Source: Epiperipatus broadwayi
Taxonomy: Eukaryota > Onychophora > Udeonychophora > Euonychophora > Peripatidae
Length of the DNA stretch: 64,000 nucleotides
NCBI GenBank assembly: GCA_028023455.1
Contig: JAQFVV010000562.1
Coordinates: 62,001-126,000 of the forward strand
Direction of reading: 5' to 3'
Position 1 is the stretch's first letter, and every line of letters begins with the position of its first letter. Of the stretch, positions 35,515-48,600 are shown piece by piece. The position numbers and the translations under genes were made by a program. A model generated the notes under the pieces. The model had not been told where the DNA came from and searched no databases. It saw only the letters and a program-made list of their open reading frames with translations.

Positions 35515-37169
35515 TGAACTGCCCACCTTCTTTATTTTAAATAATAATGACAAATAGAAATCTAAAAATACTCTTTTTCCCTTGCTAAACTACACAATCT
35601 TTGAAGGTGCTTGGTCCTCAGGTGGAGTGCAGAATATCATTGGCAGCAAGCTACCAATAACATAAACACTCAGCTACTAGACAAATATTGACCAAACAAA
35701 CACATATTTATTTTAAGGTAAACCTTTAGGCACCAGTTAATTACATAGTAATTAACATGTTAATCTGATCAGTAAAGAATCCAGTAACTGAGACCCCAGA
35801 TAGCTCATCGAATTGCAGCTGCTTTAAAAGAAAAGAAATCTCCACCCAATCTAAACATTCTACTTTAAATAATAATGATGATTTACCGTACGCTAAACTT
35901 TGGCATCATTAACAAAACAAATCTTTATTCTTTAAGTTTTAATTTAACTATTTCTTAATAATAATTAAATATTTCCATTCCCACTTTATTAAAATATTAT
36001 CTTAGCATAAATATGTGTATTCAAATATAAATATATGTATTCAAATATAAATATTTAAATGACAGTTTAAATATCTTTTTTTAAAAAAACCCCAGTCATT
36101 TTGCTTTATAATTCAAACACACACACACTCTTTTCATTTTAAATAAATGTTTTAATACATTATAATAACTAAAATATACATGACATACTAAATTAAAATT
36201 CACACATACATGCACACAATGTCTTTGAATAAAGTTAAACACAGAAGATATCATTTGTATTTCCCAGATACTACTTGGTAAAGTTTAAAGTTTTATTTAT
36301 TTATTTATCACAATTTTTTCTTTTTTAAAAAGAAAATCAAGAATTAGAGAATATTAAAACAAAAAGTTACCAAGGATTTAGAAATCTGAAATGACATACA
36401 TACAGCTCAATGCATTTTTTTTTAAAAAAAAGTTATTTATGACCGGTTAGTGCTAACCTCCAGTAAATCCTCCTTGAATTTGTGATATTATATAACCTTT
36501 CATGGATTTTCAGCATAAACACTCCACTATTTTATTGACTTTATCCAAACATGGTTTGCCCTCTGAACTATCTGCTGATGTTATTCACAGTGAAAGCTCC
36601 AGCCAGCTGCACAGTACGGTAGATTTAACAATGCATCGTTTTGGTAGATATAACAATTTATATAATCTTTGATTCGGTAATTTTAAAAAAATATTTTCTT
36701 TTAAAATATTATAAATAATAATGGAATGTTGAAATTTTAAACTGTCTTAAACAATGACAAAGTTTTTGTTATCTCCAGCATTTGTTATCTCATGAAATTA
36801 CTGTCTTTTACTTCACTCTGATTGGGCTTCTATTTTATTCTTTTGTTCAAAACTTTTACACACACACACATTTAATTATTTTTATTATAAAACAAAACAG
36901 TTTTTTTCTTTATTACTTTTTTATTACAAACTAATCAAAAATAATATTAAATCATCTTTATTTAAAAAATAAAAGAAAATCTTATCCTCTTTAAAAGTGT
37001 TTATTATTTATTTTTCTTTAACAATAAATCCCCTCACCCTACTCTTTTGTTTTTAATTTTCTTTTCCTTTAACTTTTATTTTCCCACTTTATTTTTCCAA
37101 GGCGAGATTTATGAAATATTACTACCTTTAAATAATACTACTTATTCGATAATGATGTACCTTAGTACA
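35515..37169 (-). repeat. 5' LTR of the Ty3-type element
   Basis: About 1.65 kb. On the plus strand it begins TGAACTGCCCACC and ends GATGTACCTTAGTACA, collinear with 29678-31267. Confidence 0.85.
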
Positions 37170-40100
37170 ATATATATATATTGTACCAGTTGAAATTGTC
37201 TGTCCACATAACAAGATTTAGCATCTAGGCAAAAGTACTTTGAGTCCAATCATGTGTGAGATATGTATGTCAGGAACAATCATGAACTCTGCCCTGTATG
37301 ACCAGATTTCAGGTTCAATCACTTATGAGCAGCAAATCCGATGATACTAGAATATTTAATTCCACACTGGCTGACATCGCACATCAGAGAAACAAAGAGA
37401 CTCGGGAAAATCATGACAAATGTGTATGTACATTTTAAAACAGACAAGCACTTATGCTTAACTTTAGTGGAAATTTATATCATTCCACAAATCATGACAT
37501 TTAAAATTTAACTAAATCACTTAACTAAAGAATGAGCAATGATCAGATGTTTAGTTTTAAAATTATATTTAATAATGAACAAATAGAAAAAAAAAATATA
37601 CATTTGAATTATATTAAATGGTGATCAGCCTCATATTACAAATAAGTTATATTGTGCTAACTCACACTTGAGCATAAGTATTTACAAATAAATTATGAAG
37701 AATTTTGATGTGGCATAGTGACATTTCAATTAATCTAGTGCATTTATAAAGTATACAATTATAATGATTCGCCCGAATTACAAACGAAAACACAACCTTG
37801 ACTGATCCCAGGATGGGTTACAAAATTGTTGGTTTACTAACCGATCAAGCTATCATAAGTTTAATATATATAAGAAATATATTTTTAGTAAAGATTTATT
37901 ACTTTATTTGCATGACAAACATATGTGGAATTATTTCTCTAAATTATATATATAGAGTTGTTAAGTGACACATCAAAAGTTATTTAATTTATGAGCTATG
38001 TTTAGTTAGGCCATAACATTTAATACAGATATTTATAGGCCTGAGCTTTTTGAAAAGAGGGATCTAATATAAAGAGTTGCAGTGTTAGCATAATGGCTGA
38101 ATATTTGCAGATAGGATTTTTTGAAGTGCTTCATCATATTATAGAAGAAAACAGTCAAGCTGACTTGCCACCCCACATTTTGTGGAATTGACTGACAAAG
38201 GGTCCTCGGATGGAGATGCAATGGGCCAAACTTTGCTGGAATTATCCCATGCATTGCTCGTTATGCAAGTATATATATGTATATGGTCCAGGGACATTCA
38301 TCACCCTGTTTATGACCTGAAACGAAGATGAGACAACTCTAGTGTTCCGATGCACATCTCTAGATAAAGCTTAATAACATGAGTGGCCTATGCTAACAAT
38401 GCTTTGGAACAGACTAATAACTAATCAAATATCTATAATTAAGCACATAACCTATAATGATAACATCAAAGATAATAGTATGGGCATATTTATTAAATGT
38501 AGTTTAAAGACATTATTAGAAAAATATTTTTAATACCAACCTAAGTTCTAAATCCCTTCTTCCCTTTCATTACACTTATTTAATAAAACTTCACATATGT
38601 ATAATATAGATACAATTAAGTCAAAGGTGTGCTTTAAGAAAAATACTCATATATATGTTTAGATGGGTGAGAATAAAAACATAAAAAAGTAATATATACA
38701 TTTAACATATTTGTTTGCATTAATATTGTGCTCTTACAGAGATTATTAACATTGCATAAATCGTAAACTAATCAAAGGTGAAACTTTATTTCTCCCTCTG
38801 TTGTTTACACAAAAAGTATAATAATTAGTAAAACATTTTTTTTAAAAAAAATCTCCCAACCTAGCAAGCGTTATAGTTTTAAAAGTAAAAACAAACTAAT
38901 TAAAATTAAGTGTTACTCCTATCTAATGTGAGGAGCTAAGATAACAATAACTATACTGGCAAGAGTGGGAGTTCATTGAAATGTCATTTAGCATTTAAAA
39001 TATATATTAAACAAAATATTAATAAAATAATTGCCGCATTAAATTAAAAAATGAAAAAAATTATAAGGCTAATCAAAATGGTTAGAGAATAAAATAGACT
39101 AGAAAAGTTACAAATAATTAATATTAAATTCTTTTACATTTTAAGTGTTAATCAGAAGAAAGTTCTGAGTTCATAAAGGCGGCACTTTACAGCGTTACTT
39201 TTGGAAAGCAGGTAGGAGATCACTCGGTTGATTTTCATGGTATAGCAGCAGGTTTGCGGATGTTCATCAGTAGTGGCAGGCTGGAGTTCAATTGGCCTGG
39301 TCATGGAGAGAAGGTGTTTCTTGAAAAATTTGAGTGACATAGATTCGTTCAATGGATGCCTTACGAATCTATGTACTCTCCTTGATGACTGAATTTGGGC
39401 CCTATTTATATGACTCCAGTTTAAGTTTAATACCTATGGCTATAAAATAATACTGCAAAACAGCTTTTAGTAAAGAATTTCTCCTTTGTTAATCAGGTAG
39501 TGTAAAACAATGCAAATGGATTAGTATTTTTGAAACAATTGTTCTAAATCTATTTCTGGCTCAGAAATAGATTTTACCAAATGATAAGTTTTGTTAATGA
39601 AATTTATTTAATTTTCTAATAGAGATAATAATTTAGTCATGCTAATTGATTTTGGTTTAGAATGCTTTTACAAGCTACCAAGCCGATTGCATCATCCCAC
39701 TCTACATTACAGACATAGTTTTAGTACATAAAATTTTAAATATACATTTTTATATAACATATACAAACATAAATATTAATTTATACCTAATCCCCCATCA
39801 CTTTTAACTGCCTTTTTGCTAGTCATGTTTAAAAATGTGATGATTTGACGCTGCTTCCGACCGTTCAAATTCCATCACTTTTAATGGTACGGTTAAGATT
39901 GTACCATCATTTGAAAAATTAGAAAAAGTTTCATAAGATGCTGCCCTCTCTTGAATTATTTTACAAGTAAAAAAATCAATAAAACAGTCTTGAAACTTTA
40001 ACAAAAAAAAATAGGTGTTCTCTTCTTGAATCTTATTGGCTGTTACATTTTGACACAAAGAAAATGGATGTCGATAACTGACTTGTTTTTGTTTCATTTT

Positions 40101-41338
40101 GAAAATGATAAACGAATGTTTTAGATCATTTTAAATGTATTTTTTGACAAATTATAAATTATTTTGATAAAATATGCTAAAAGTAAAATTATTTTAGAAA
40201 AATAGTGTAAAATTGGCAAAGAAAATCGCTGATGTCATAAAACGTTTTCGTTGGTGAATAATATTCGTTTTACATTTTCCGCTCACAAATATTTTTATAA
40301 TTATAAAGAGAAATTTATTTTTGAAAAAACTTTCATTCACTTTCATCATCTGATAAATTATTAATATACTTTTTACAAACAAATATAATATTAAAAGATC
40401 AATATATTTTGATGATTGAATTTGTGTTTTGACACTTAACTTTGTGAATTGACCAATTAAAAATTTAGACTTTTACCTCACTCAGCCAATAAAATAATCA
40501 GCAAAAAAGAGGTTAATATATACATATGATTTACGCACATATATGACCTATTAAAATTATATGAAATATTATTTTTGATTTATTTGACTCAAGATTATTA
40601 AATCTCTTGTTAACATTTATTTTGAATACAAAATTTAAAAAAAATTGAACTGAATAGGTGCATATGTATACATAGGACTGGGATTTGAATCCATTTTGGT
40701 GGTGAGAGATCGGATATGACTGTGAAACGTAATCTGAATCTCAGATTCTGTTTCGATATATATATATAGTGCTGAACTAGCTTCTATTAAATTAAGTGAA
40801 TTAATCTTGTTATTCTTTTTGATATACCATCAAACTCCACAATGTTATTGTTTTACTTTTTATTTATAATAAATCTCATTCCATTTTTGTTTTTAATACT
40901 TGTGTCTTTATTGTAATGTACCTATTCATTTTCAAATCTATTGTCTTTTCAAATTTTCTTTTAATTTTACAAAATCCAACAATGTCCTATTTAATATTAG
41001 GCAGTTCATCCAATTCATGCAATCTTTTTTCAATTGTAATGTTCTGCAGTTATAGATTGCTAAATAAAAAGGCATCATCAAATGGCAGCCTGAGTTTGAA
41101 ATCAAATTTTTTTAGCATTCTTTGCCTTTGGCTGTTGGCTGTTTCCTTACCTGATAACATTATAGCCTTCCACAAATTCTCCAACATAAAATTACAAATA
41201 TTGAACAAATTATTTCAACTTTGTGATTAGGTTTGATTTGTAAAAATGGGTAGTTATTGTAAATAAGATTATGATGTAAAAGTTGAAAGTGGTTATAGAA
41301 GACTGTTAGATTTTTGTACAAAGAATATTGTATATATA
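37170..41338. other. Intron sequence with unassigned repeats
   Basis: Starts in a TA run followed by TTGTACCAGTTGAAATTG. About 37180-38330 and 39140-39400 are less AT-rich than their surroundings and hold short minus-strand frames with no family pattern. They may be pieces of an unidentified interspersed repeat. No gene can be supported. Confidence 0.3.
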
Positions 41339-41575
41339 TTGTAATGGACAATTGAACAAACATATTATGCTGACCATGTTGTGGCGTCCAAATGTAATGG
41401 AACATACTTTTACTCCATTATACCAATCATCAGTTAACTGGGACCTACAGTTTGTGGTGCCAAATGTAATGGAAAATATATCATATAAACATATTATACA
41501 TCAAATGTAATGGAACATCAATATATGAGAAGAAAATAATACTTCAAACATTGGATGATAAATGTAATGGAATAT
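41339..41575 (+). repeat. Cluster of AAATGTAATGGAA motifs
   Basis: TGTAATGGA occurs five times in about 230 bases (near 41340, 41393, 41464, 41504 and 41563). Four copies read AAATGTAATGGAA, each with unrelated spacers of roughly 40-70 bases. No known family recognised. Confidence 0.6.
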
Positions 41576-43700
41576 ATGTAATCTAAATGAATCCAATTGT
41601 TGAGAAAGCTTAATATAATAAATTGTATAATTTAAATGAAGAAAGATAAAATTATCCCAGTTATATTTAAATAAATTGTTTATATGCCCTTCCAACTAGC
41701 TATACATGAAATAAATCTAAAATCATACAGAGCAATGAGATCTATCATTATAATTTATTTTCAAGGTTGATATGACTAACTAATCAAATATATATCAGAA
41801 ACAAAGGGAATTCTATTAAATCCAATATACACATCCAATAAGTAAATTTATGTATATCTAAACATATCAATGAATAAAATAATATGTGTAAGTAACTTAA
41901 AGACTAAATAATAAGTGAAATACGAAGTTATTCTCTATTAAATTGTGAATTCAATTAATTTCATGACTCTGGCACTAAAAGAAAAATAAGAATAAAATAT
42001 TAATACTTTTTCAAATAAATTACAAAGGCATTACTTATAAAACAAATAGTACATCCTTTATTTCTATATTATGGTTTAATTTTAGTAGTATCAATGTTTT
42101 AAATAAGTTTAAATACAAACCCAAATACAAAAAAAAATATACATATATATATATACTTGCAATAAGTATATATATTAAATAGATAAAGACATATTTGTGC
42201 TCAACAAGTATTCATTATTATAAACACAAATCCATATTTATATTTTTTAAATATTCAAAATTAAAAATAAATAAAAATAAAAAATATATTATATCCAGAA
42301 AATATATAAATTATTGTTTAGGTCTGCATAAGAATTATTATATGAAGTTAAAAAAAATGAAAATAGATAAATAAATAATAAAAAAAAATTTTTATAATAA
42401 AATTTGTGTCTATAAATTTTACTTATTAAAATATACTTATAGCAACCCATATGCAACCCAAACTTATAAGCCATATTTTAAAATTTTAAATTACTTAAGT
42501 GTTAATTTTGACACCTGTTAAATGTTTGTTGTTTTTTAGAAAACAAAACGCTTGAATTAAATAGAATATTTATAAAAACGTTTTAATTTTATAATTAAAT
42601 AAAAAAAAAATATCGATCTCAAATATATATATATATCATTAAATATATATAAATAAAATTATTTACTACCTTTTTGTTTTAAAGTTTAACTTGTTCATTT
42701 TTCTTTCAAAAGTCAACTTATTCCGTTGTTTTATTCCTTTATTTGTTTAATATTAGAATGCATTCTATCTAAAGTTAAATTGAAGAAATACCTCGTTAGA
42801 AAAAAATATTGGTTTCCAAATGCACATATATACTTCATTTTTTTAAATTTCTCTCCTTGAAAAAAAAAAAAATTGACATGTTGAATCCAATATATTAATT
42901 AATTTTAGTTACCTCCAGATTATTATTAGATTGACCATTATAGATTCCAGATAGCTATATCAAATTTCGGCTTGACGCGTTGAAATTCATGAGTTGAAAT
43001 TTGCTTAGTTTTTCTTTTTAAACTGCTTTGGAATAAATGAAAGGAAATGGTGCAGCTCCCTGGCTGCGATATATATATATTAGCCAGTCATAGTTTATAT
43101 ATTTATTACAGAAATTTATCTTATTCCACTATTCTTAAGAATGCAATTTCAAAAAAACAAAGTACAACATATTTTTATCCTTCAGTTTGTTTAATCACTA
43201 TCTTAATAATAATGGCTCCTTTTGTTGTTGCTGTTGTTCTATGTGGTAGCAAATGCTGTTTTGAAAACCATTGTTACATATGTTTTCTTTTAAACAATTA
43301 ACATTCAAAAAAAAAATATTAACCATATAAAAAATATTAAATCGAAAATTTATTTGACAACTTTAAAAATATATATATACATAAATAATAATATTGCATT
43401 TTTTTAATAATCACTACAAATAAAATAATCTTTTTTTTATAATCAACAATTTATATGTCTTTATTTATCTTTAATAATTAAATATTCACAGCGATGTACC
43501 ATTAACTAATAAAATATATCCATACAACTATAACTAATAACCATAAACAATAATAATATTCCATATATAAACATCAAATCAAAGAGATTTTTTTAATAAC
43601 AACAAATGATTTTTAAAATATAGATAGATTTATCATCCATATATATTTATTGATGAGTTAGAGATTAATATAGTTAAAAATAAATTGATTAATATGGATA
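41576..43700. other. Very AT-rich intron sequence
   Basis: Many TA, A and T runs and no supportable gene. The last part probably belongs to the decayed upstream part of the Penelope-like element, but no clear reading could be followed. Confidence 0.3.
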
Positions 43701-43703
43701 TAA

Positions 43704-44594
43704 CATTATTTTCATTATGTGGATGATATTCTAATAATTGGTAATAAAAGAATAATAAATAATATGTATAATGATTTTAATAAAAATATATATAATATAA
43801 AATTTACAATTTCAGAAATTAAACAAAAAATAAAATATTTAGACATAGAGCTTAGTTTAGATGATAATAAAAAAATTGTATTAAATCATTTTATAAAAGA
43901 AGATAATATGAGGAAAATAATTGCTGTCGATTCACAACAAGCATGGACCCAAAAAATGGCAGTTATTAAAAATTTCACAATTAAAAACAACAAATATAAT
44001 ACATATGGAAATATAGCTAAATTACATAAAGAGCAATTTAAAAATTTATATATTAAGTATGGTTATAAAAGTAAATGTATAGATAATATTTTTTATAAAA
44101 ATAAATATAATAGAAATAACAAATCTGATAATAAATGGATAAAAATTTCATATCATCCTAAAATATATAATGCATTATTAAAAAATTATGTAAATAGTAA
44201 AAAAGATACAAATATAGGTTGGGCAAACAGTAAAGATTTAGATAAATTAATAGGTAACTATAAAATATTAGATGATTTAAAATATAAGAAAGGTATAGTT
44301 TATAAAATTATATGTGGAATTTGTAAAAGAGTATACTATGGACATACAAGTAAACAATTAGAAATAAGAGCTAAAGAACATAATGCTGCAATAAATAGGA
44401 GAGATGATAAATCTGCTTTGTTTATACATTATTTAGAATATGGTCATAAAATAGATTGTACTAAAAATATACTAGCATTAAATTACTTGAAAAATGTTAA
44501 TAGGCGAAAAGTATATGAAACTAGTTATATTAAAAATAATAGTAATAATTGTATGAACATTTATAAGGGTTCAATTAATTTGACTAATAATTGA
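43704..44594 (+). CDS. Penelope-like retroelement: end of RT plus GIY-YIG endonuclease (5'-truncated)
   Basis: The open frame starts after a stop at 43701-43703 with HYFHYVDDILIIGN, the RT palm motif C with its Asp pair. It then reads IKYLDIELSLDD, the conserved F/YLD..I motif just downstream of the palm, and continues 291 codons past VDD to a stop at 44592-44594. Residues about 190-290 form a GIY-YIG domain: GIVYKIICGICKRVYYGHTS contains the GIY and YYG strands and a C-x2-C pair typical of endonuclease-bearing Penelope elements. RAKEHNAAI supplies the Arg and His helix, and a Glu follows in YETSYIK. There is no natural start codon; everything upstream of motif C is missing or decayed. The single long open frame suggests this copy is younger than most others here. 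Confidence 0.75.
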   Translation, partial: HYFHYVDDILIIGNKRIINNMYNDFNKNIYNIKFTISEIKQKIKYLDIELSLDDNKKIVLNHFIKEDNMRKIIAVDSQQAWTQKMAVIKNFTIKNNKYNTYGNIAKLHKEQFKNLYIKYGYKSKCIDNIFYKNKYNRNNKSDNKWIKISYHPKIYNALLKNYVNSKKDTNIGWANSKDLDKLIGNYKILDDLKYKKGIVYKIICGICKRVYYGHTSKQLEIRAKEHNAAINRRDDKSALFIHYLEYGHKIDCTKNILALNYLKNVNRRKVYETSYIKNNSNNCMNIYKGSINLTNN

Positions 44595-45309
44595 CTAAAA
44601 TTAGATGATTGGATAGATAAATAAGAAGGATGTTAATATTTTAATGTTTTGTGTGTTTTTTGTGTGTTTTTGAGTGTATATGAATATACTATAATTAATG
44701 AAGGAATATATTTTATATATTTTATATTTTATATTTTTTATATTGTATTGTATGTATTCATGAAATAATTGATGATAATAATTGTTTTTTGTTGGTTGTA
44801 TTATAAATAGATGTCGCTATATGTATGTTTTACGGTAATCGTGAGTAGACATATTGAAAAGGATACAAATTATATGTATCGAAAAAAGCTTTTTTATTGA
44901 AAATTTGTTATTTTCATGTTTTTTGTTGTATATATAGATATTTTATATATCTTATAATAAACTTTTTATAGATTTATCAATATTTACAATATATATATTA
45001 AACCTTTGTCAAGATTAAAATCTGCATTTAAGATTAAATGGCATGCATAATTTCTAACCTAATAAAACATGATTAATAATTATTTACATATTTATTGAAA
45101 AATAATTGTTATTAGTTTTTGCTAAAATATGTAGCAATATATACACAAATTTTTGATACAGACACTCATATTATCATATATATTTATTAATCAATCTGTC
45201 CTCTTATTGAACCATTAAACATAGTCATTATTCTAAGATTTATTAATAGAGTAAATATTTAAGTTCTTTAACAATCGTACATTTCAGTATATTTTAAAAT
45301 TATTTTTAG
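44595..45309. other. 3' flank of the Penelope-like element and end of the giant intron
   Basis: AT-rich, with GTGTGTTTTTTGTGTGT and TTTTATATATTTTATATTTTA runs. The 3' end of the element was not located. The last bases, TATTTTTAG, form the acceptor of the next exon. Confidence 0.4.
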
Positions 45310-45433
45310 ATAGTTATGGCAATTATTGGAATATTTTCGATTGGTTTGGGAATAATATCAGGATTTGGGCTTGCATTTGCATTTGGAAGTTTTTATGGAC
45401 CTGTCCATTTTATTTTGCCTTTTCTTTTATTAG
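45310..45433 (+). CDS. Exon of the Patched-related protein (third SSD helix region)
   Basis: 124 nt between acceptor TTATTTTTAG and donor GTAAAT. It starts in phase 0, in agreement with the exon ending at 8178, and ends after the first base of a Gly codon. The encoded IVMAIIGIFSIGLGIISGFG is a membrane helix, followed by FYGPVHFILPFLLLG. The latter matches the F.GPMHSVLPFLLLG segment that is strongly conserved in patched-domain proteins and leads into the GVDD motif of the next exon. Confidence 0.9.
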
Positions 45434-45511
45434 GTAAATAATGCATTCTAAAAGTGATTTTTTAGATTGAAGCTTTATTTTCATTTTGATTTTTGGAAAT
45501 TATTTTTCTAG

Positions 45512-45672
45512 GAGTGGGTGTTGATGACATGTACATTATTGTGGGTAGCTTGAAACCTGTGCCAGATGCATCAGTTCCAGAAATATTTGGCCGATGTTTA
45601 AAATTTTCTGGAGTTGCAATTACAGTAACAAGCCTGACAGATTTTGCAGCTTTTATGATTGGAGCAACTACG
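45512..45672 (+). CDS. Exon of the Patched-related protein (GVDD motif)
   Basis: 161 nt between acceptor TTTTTCTAG and donor GTATGT, after a 78-bp intron. It completes the split Gly codon and reads VGVDDMYIIVGSL; the GxDD motif lies in the fourth transmembrane segment of Patched/RND proteins, where the acidic pair is linked to cation-driven transport. GRCLKFSGVAITVTSLTDF and AAFMIGATT follow, matching the SGVAITITSLTD..AF..G..T segment of the family. It ends in phase 0 and joins the exon at 62073. Confidence 0.9.
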
Positions 45673-48600
45673 GTATGTTTTTATTATTAACATTCTTTAG
45701 CATATTTTATAGCTTGGATATTTTCAATTTTAATAAAATATTTGAATCTTACAATGCTTAATTTTTTATGACATATGTTAAATCAATATTTGTTTTGAAA
45801 ATATGCTCAATAGTTAAATTAAAATATGGTTTGGTCTTCATAGCTAAATTACTTTTGCAGTTTAACATGTTATGTTTAAGGAAAACTTATGATATAAATG
45901 ATACTGTGATTTAATATTACTAATAAATGCTACATACTATTGTAATAAAAAAGTAATAGCCTATACATTTACCCATAAACAGTGTGTATATGTATTAGGT
46001 AGTATTTTAATGTCTGTAATTTATAAATAAAGCTATGTATGTATTTGTATAATATAATAATAAAACCAGATATATATTTCTATTATTAACATCTATAACT
46101 AATAGAAATAAAAAGATTAGTTAAATATTTGGGTATATAGAAAACAAAGTAAATGTGTATATTTAACAACAAAATATAATGCATGCTGAAATAATTTTAA
46201 CCATAAAAAAAATTTGTACATAATGGCTCGAAAATTCATAAACTAACCATTAGAAAATTCCTTAAATTATACTCGATTAAAAAACTCATATATAGTCATG
46301 TAGGGTGAAGGTTAGATAATATATGATCATACCAAACACATTAATGCTAGGTATCCCAATACCTGAAGGGAATAAAAATCCCAAACAAATGTAAAAATTA
46401 AGTAAAATGGGCTCAAAAATCCTGCCTCTGGAAGTGTGAAAGCAAGACTAGGTATATATTGTAATGGTATAAATAAATAAAATATAAAAGCATCAATTGT
46501 AGCATTGAGAGTGTATTTTAACCTGCAAAATTTATGTCGGTAACAATGAGTGCAATGGAAGGTAGTTAGTTTATTCAGAACAATATGGATACCACTTATC
46601 TAACTAGTTACAATGGCCTTACAGCCTGTAGTAAATATGCATGTAACATGACATGAATATTTTGTTTTATATTATAATCTTAAAATAAGAGTAATACAAT
46701 GAATAGATATAACAAATTCAATGCAATATTTATCACTGACAAATTTTGCATTATCTTCAAAGTAAAGTAAATGCATAACTAAAATTTTGAGATCAAGGAC
46801 ACCATGGCGATTGATGATAATACTATCTTTATTATACATAATATATAATATGAATATGACAATCAAACTATCAACATAATAAAAATAATAAATTAATGAT
46901 TATACAGCCTTTCTTTATTTTCAATAATAAATTTCACAACCTTAAAACTATTTTACTTATGTTAAAATTTAATCTGATGTTTTATTATTATCAATAATTG
47001 TAATAATCACACATTTTTTTACCATTTATGATTTAAATTCTTTTTAATCTAGATATTAGAATCATGAAATAGAGCAGAAATATATCTCATTAAATATTAA
47101 CAATATTTAACTCTCCCACATGTGATATATTTATGTATATGAAAATAACAAGGAATAAAGATTTAATTAAAGTAATATTTGACCCTTAACTTTATAATAG
47201 GTTCACATATGCATGTATAAATCTTTAATTAATACACATTTTTTAAATTTAATAATTGCTAAATAAAAGTATTATTGATATTATATTTTTATATAGAATG
47301 GTTTGGGAAATTATATTTTATTATAAAGTAAATAAAATAATATTACTATTTTTTATATATTTAACCCGAATAGTACAATATTCAATAATAACTGTCAATT
47401 GTTCTTGCATGTTTATTTTTTCAGGCCACCATAAGTAATCCATCTTGAAACTGGTAAAGTAGTAATTGAATGGAAATATTAAGCATTAGCTTTGAATATC
47501 TGATTTGTTTGTGGATAATAATTTTTTTAAATATCCTATTTGCTTCTTATCTGATTGGTAAATATAACTAAATATAAGTTATCCATTCATTTAAAAAAGA
47601 TTTGTGTTAATACAATTCACTTATTCCACATTAATCTTTCCATCCAATTTTTGGAAAAATACAATAGTAAATGAGGGGTAGACTTCCCCCTCAATCTTAT
47701 TATCATAGAAGTTTATGTTTGTGATTTCTTAACTATTAAAATATATTATGAATCCACAGTTAAGTTTTTAAATCAATAAATTTGAAAAAAAGTTCTTTCT
47801 AGTTGTCACTCAGTTCAGTGTTTGCTTCCTGTATTGTTTTTATTTAAAAATCACACTCTTTTACCAATTAGGCAATCATTTTAAGAAACTTTTTATCGAT
47901 TTTCCCAAATTCTCTCGAGTATTCCTTTAAAACTTATTTACATAAATAGAAATACAAAAACATATTTTATAAATTATCATAATAATTATAACAAAATAAA
48001 TAGTGATGGTAGACTATGCTGTAAAGATAATAATTTAGTTAAAATTACAGCTTAGCATTGCTTTTGACCAGGTTGGTCATATTCATAGAACTATTATAGG
48101 TTTATATAGAAAAGAAGAAATATTACTGAGTTATCATAATTATTAATATTCAAGAACAGACATATTAATCTCTTTTTATTATTTATTTTAAACAATAACT
48201 AAGAATGATATTATTTTTTTATGTGATAGATTATTTAACTCTTGATATATAATTTTTAATTAAATTAAATTATTTATTTATCTATTATAATATGCACACA
48301 TATCATGTATTGACCAGGTTGATTATACATAGTCAATACAAATCATAATCTTTTATTAACTATATTTATAGAACTTTTGTCTTGTTTTTTTTTTTAATTC
48401 TTGTTTTAGCTTTGACATGGCCCTCTTATTTACAATATATATATATAAGTTTCTTAAACTTTTAATTATGTAACTCATCTCTATCTCTTTCATTGAATAT
48501 TAAATTGTTGCTGCTCCAGCTCATGACCCTTAACCTTGAAAGTAAATAGGCATGATTGCATATGTTCTTCCATGTCTAGAAACAACAATAGCATTGAATA

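Larger units (their letters stand above)
29678..37169 (-). mobile_element. Full-length decayed Ty3-type LTR retrotransposon
   Basis: About 7.5 kb, transcribed right to left. Two direct repeats (29678-31267 and 35515-37169) flank an internal region. Read on the minus strand, this carries a primer site, gag, protease, reverse transcriptase, RNase H, integrase and a purine tract, in that order. The RT-RNase H-integrase order is that of the Ty3 lineage. The flanks are TA repeats on both sides (left before 29678, right from 37170), so the target duplication is hidden in the microsatellite. Every coding part has stops or frame changes. One LTR has a roughly 50-bp segment (about 35737-35790) missing from the other, in line with an old insertion. 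No envelope gene was seen. Confidence 0.85.
8179..45309 (+). other. Giant intron (about 37.1 kb) of the Patched-related gene
   Basis: Starts with the donor GTTTGA at 8179 and ends with the acceptor TTATTTTTAG at 45309. The protein segments on both sides are adjacent in the Patched family: the membrane-2 helix ending LLENK is followed by the next helix beginning IVMAIIGIFS. No further exon is therefore expected between them. The interval is filled with the transposons and repeats listed separately. Alternative first exons inside it cannot be excluded. Confidence 0.7.

Noticed and set aside
40674-40760. GGGATTTGAATCCA as a Pol III B box of a tRNA or SINE
   Set aside because: No A box at a suitable distance and no tRNA fold.
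39250-41440. TCATCAG / CTGATGA strings near 39263 and 41428 as ribozyme cores
   Set aside because: No GAAA at the right distance and no stems; chance occurrences.
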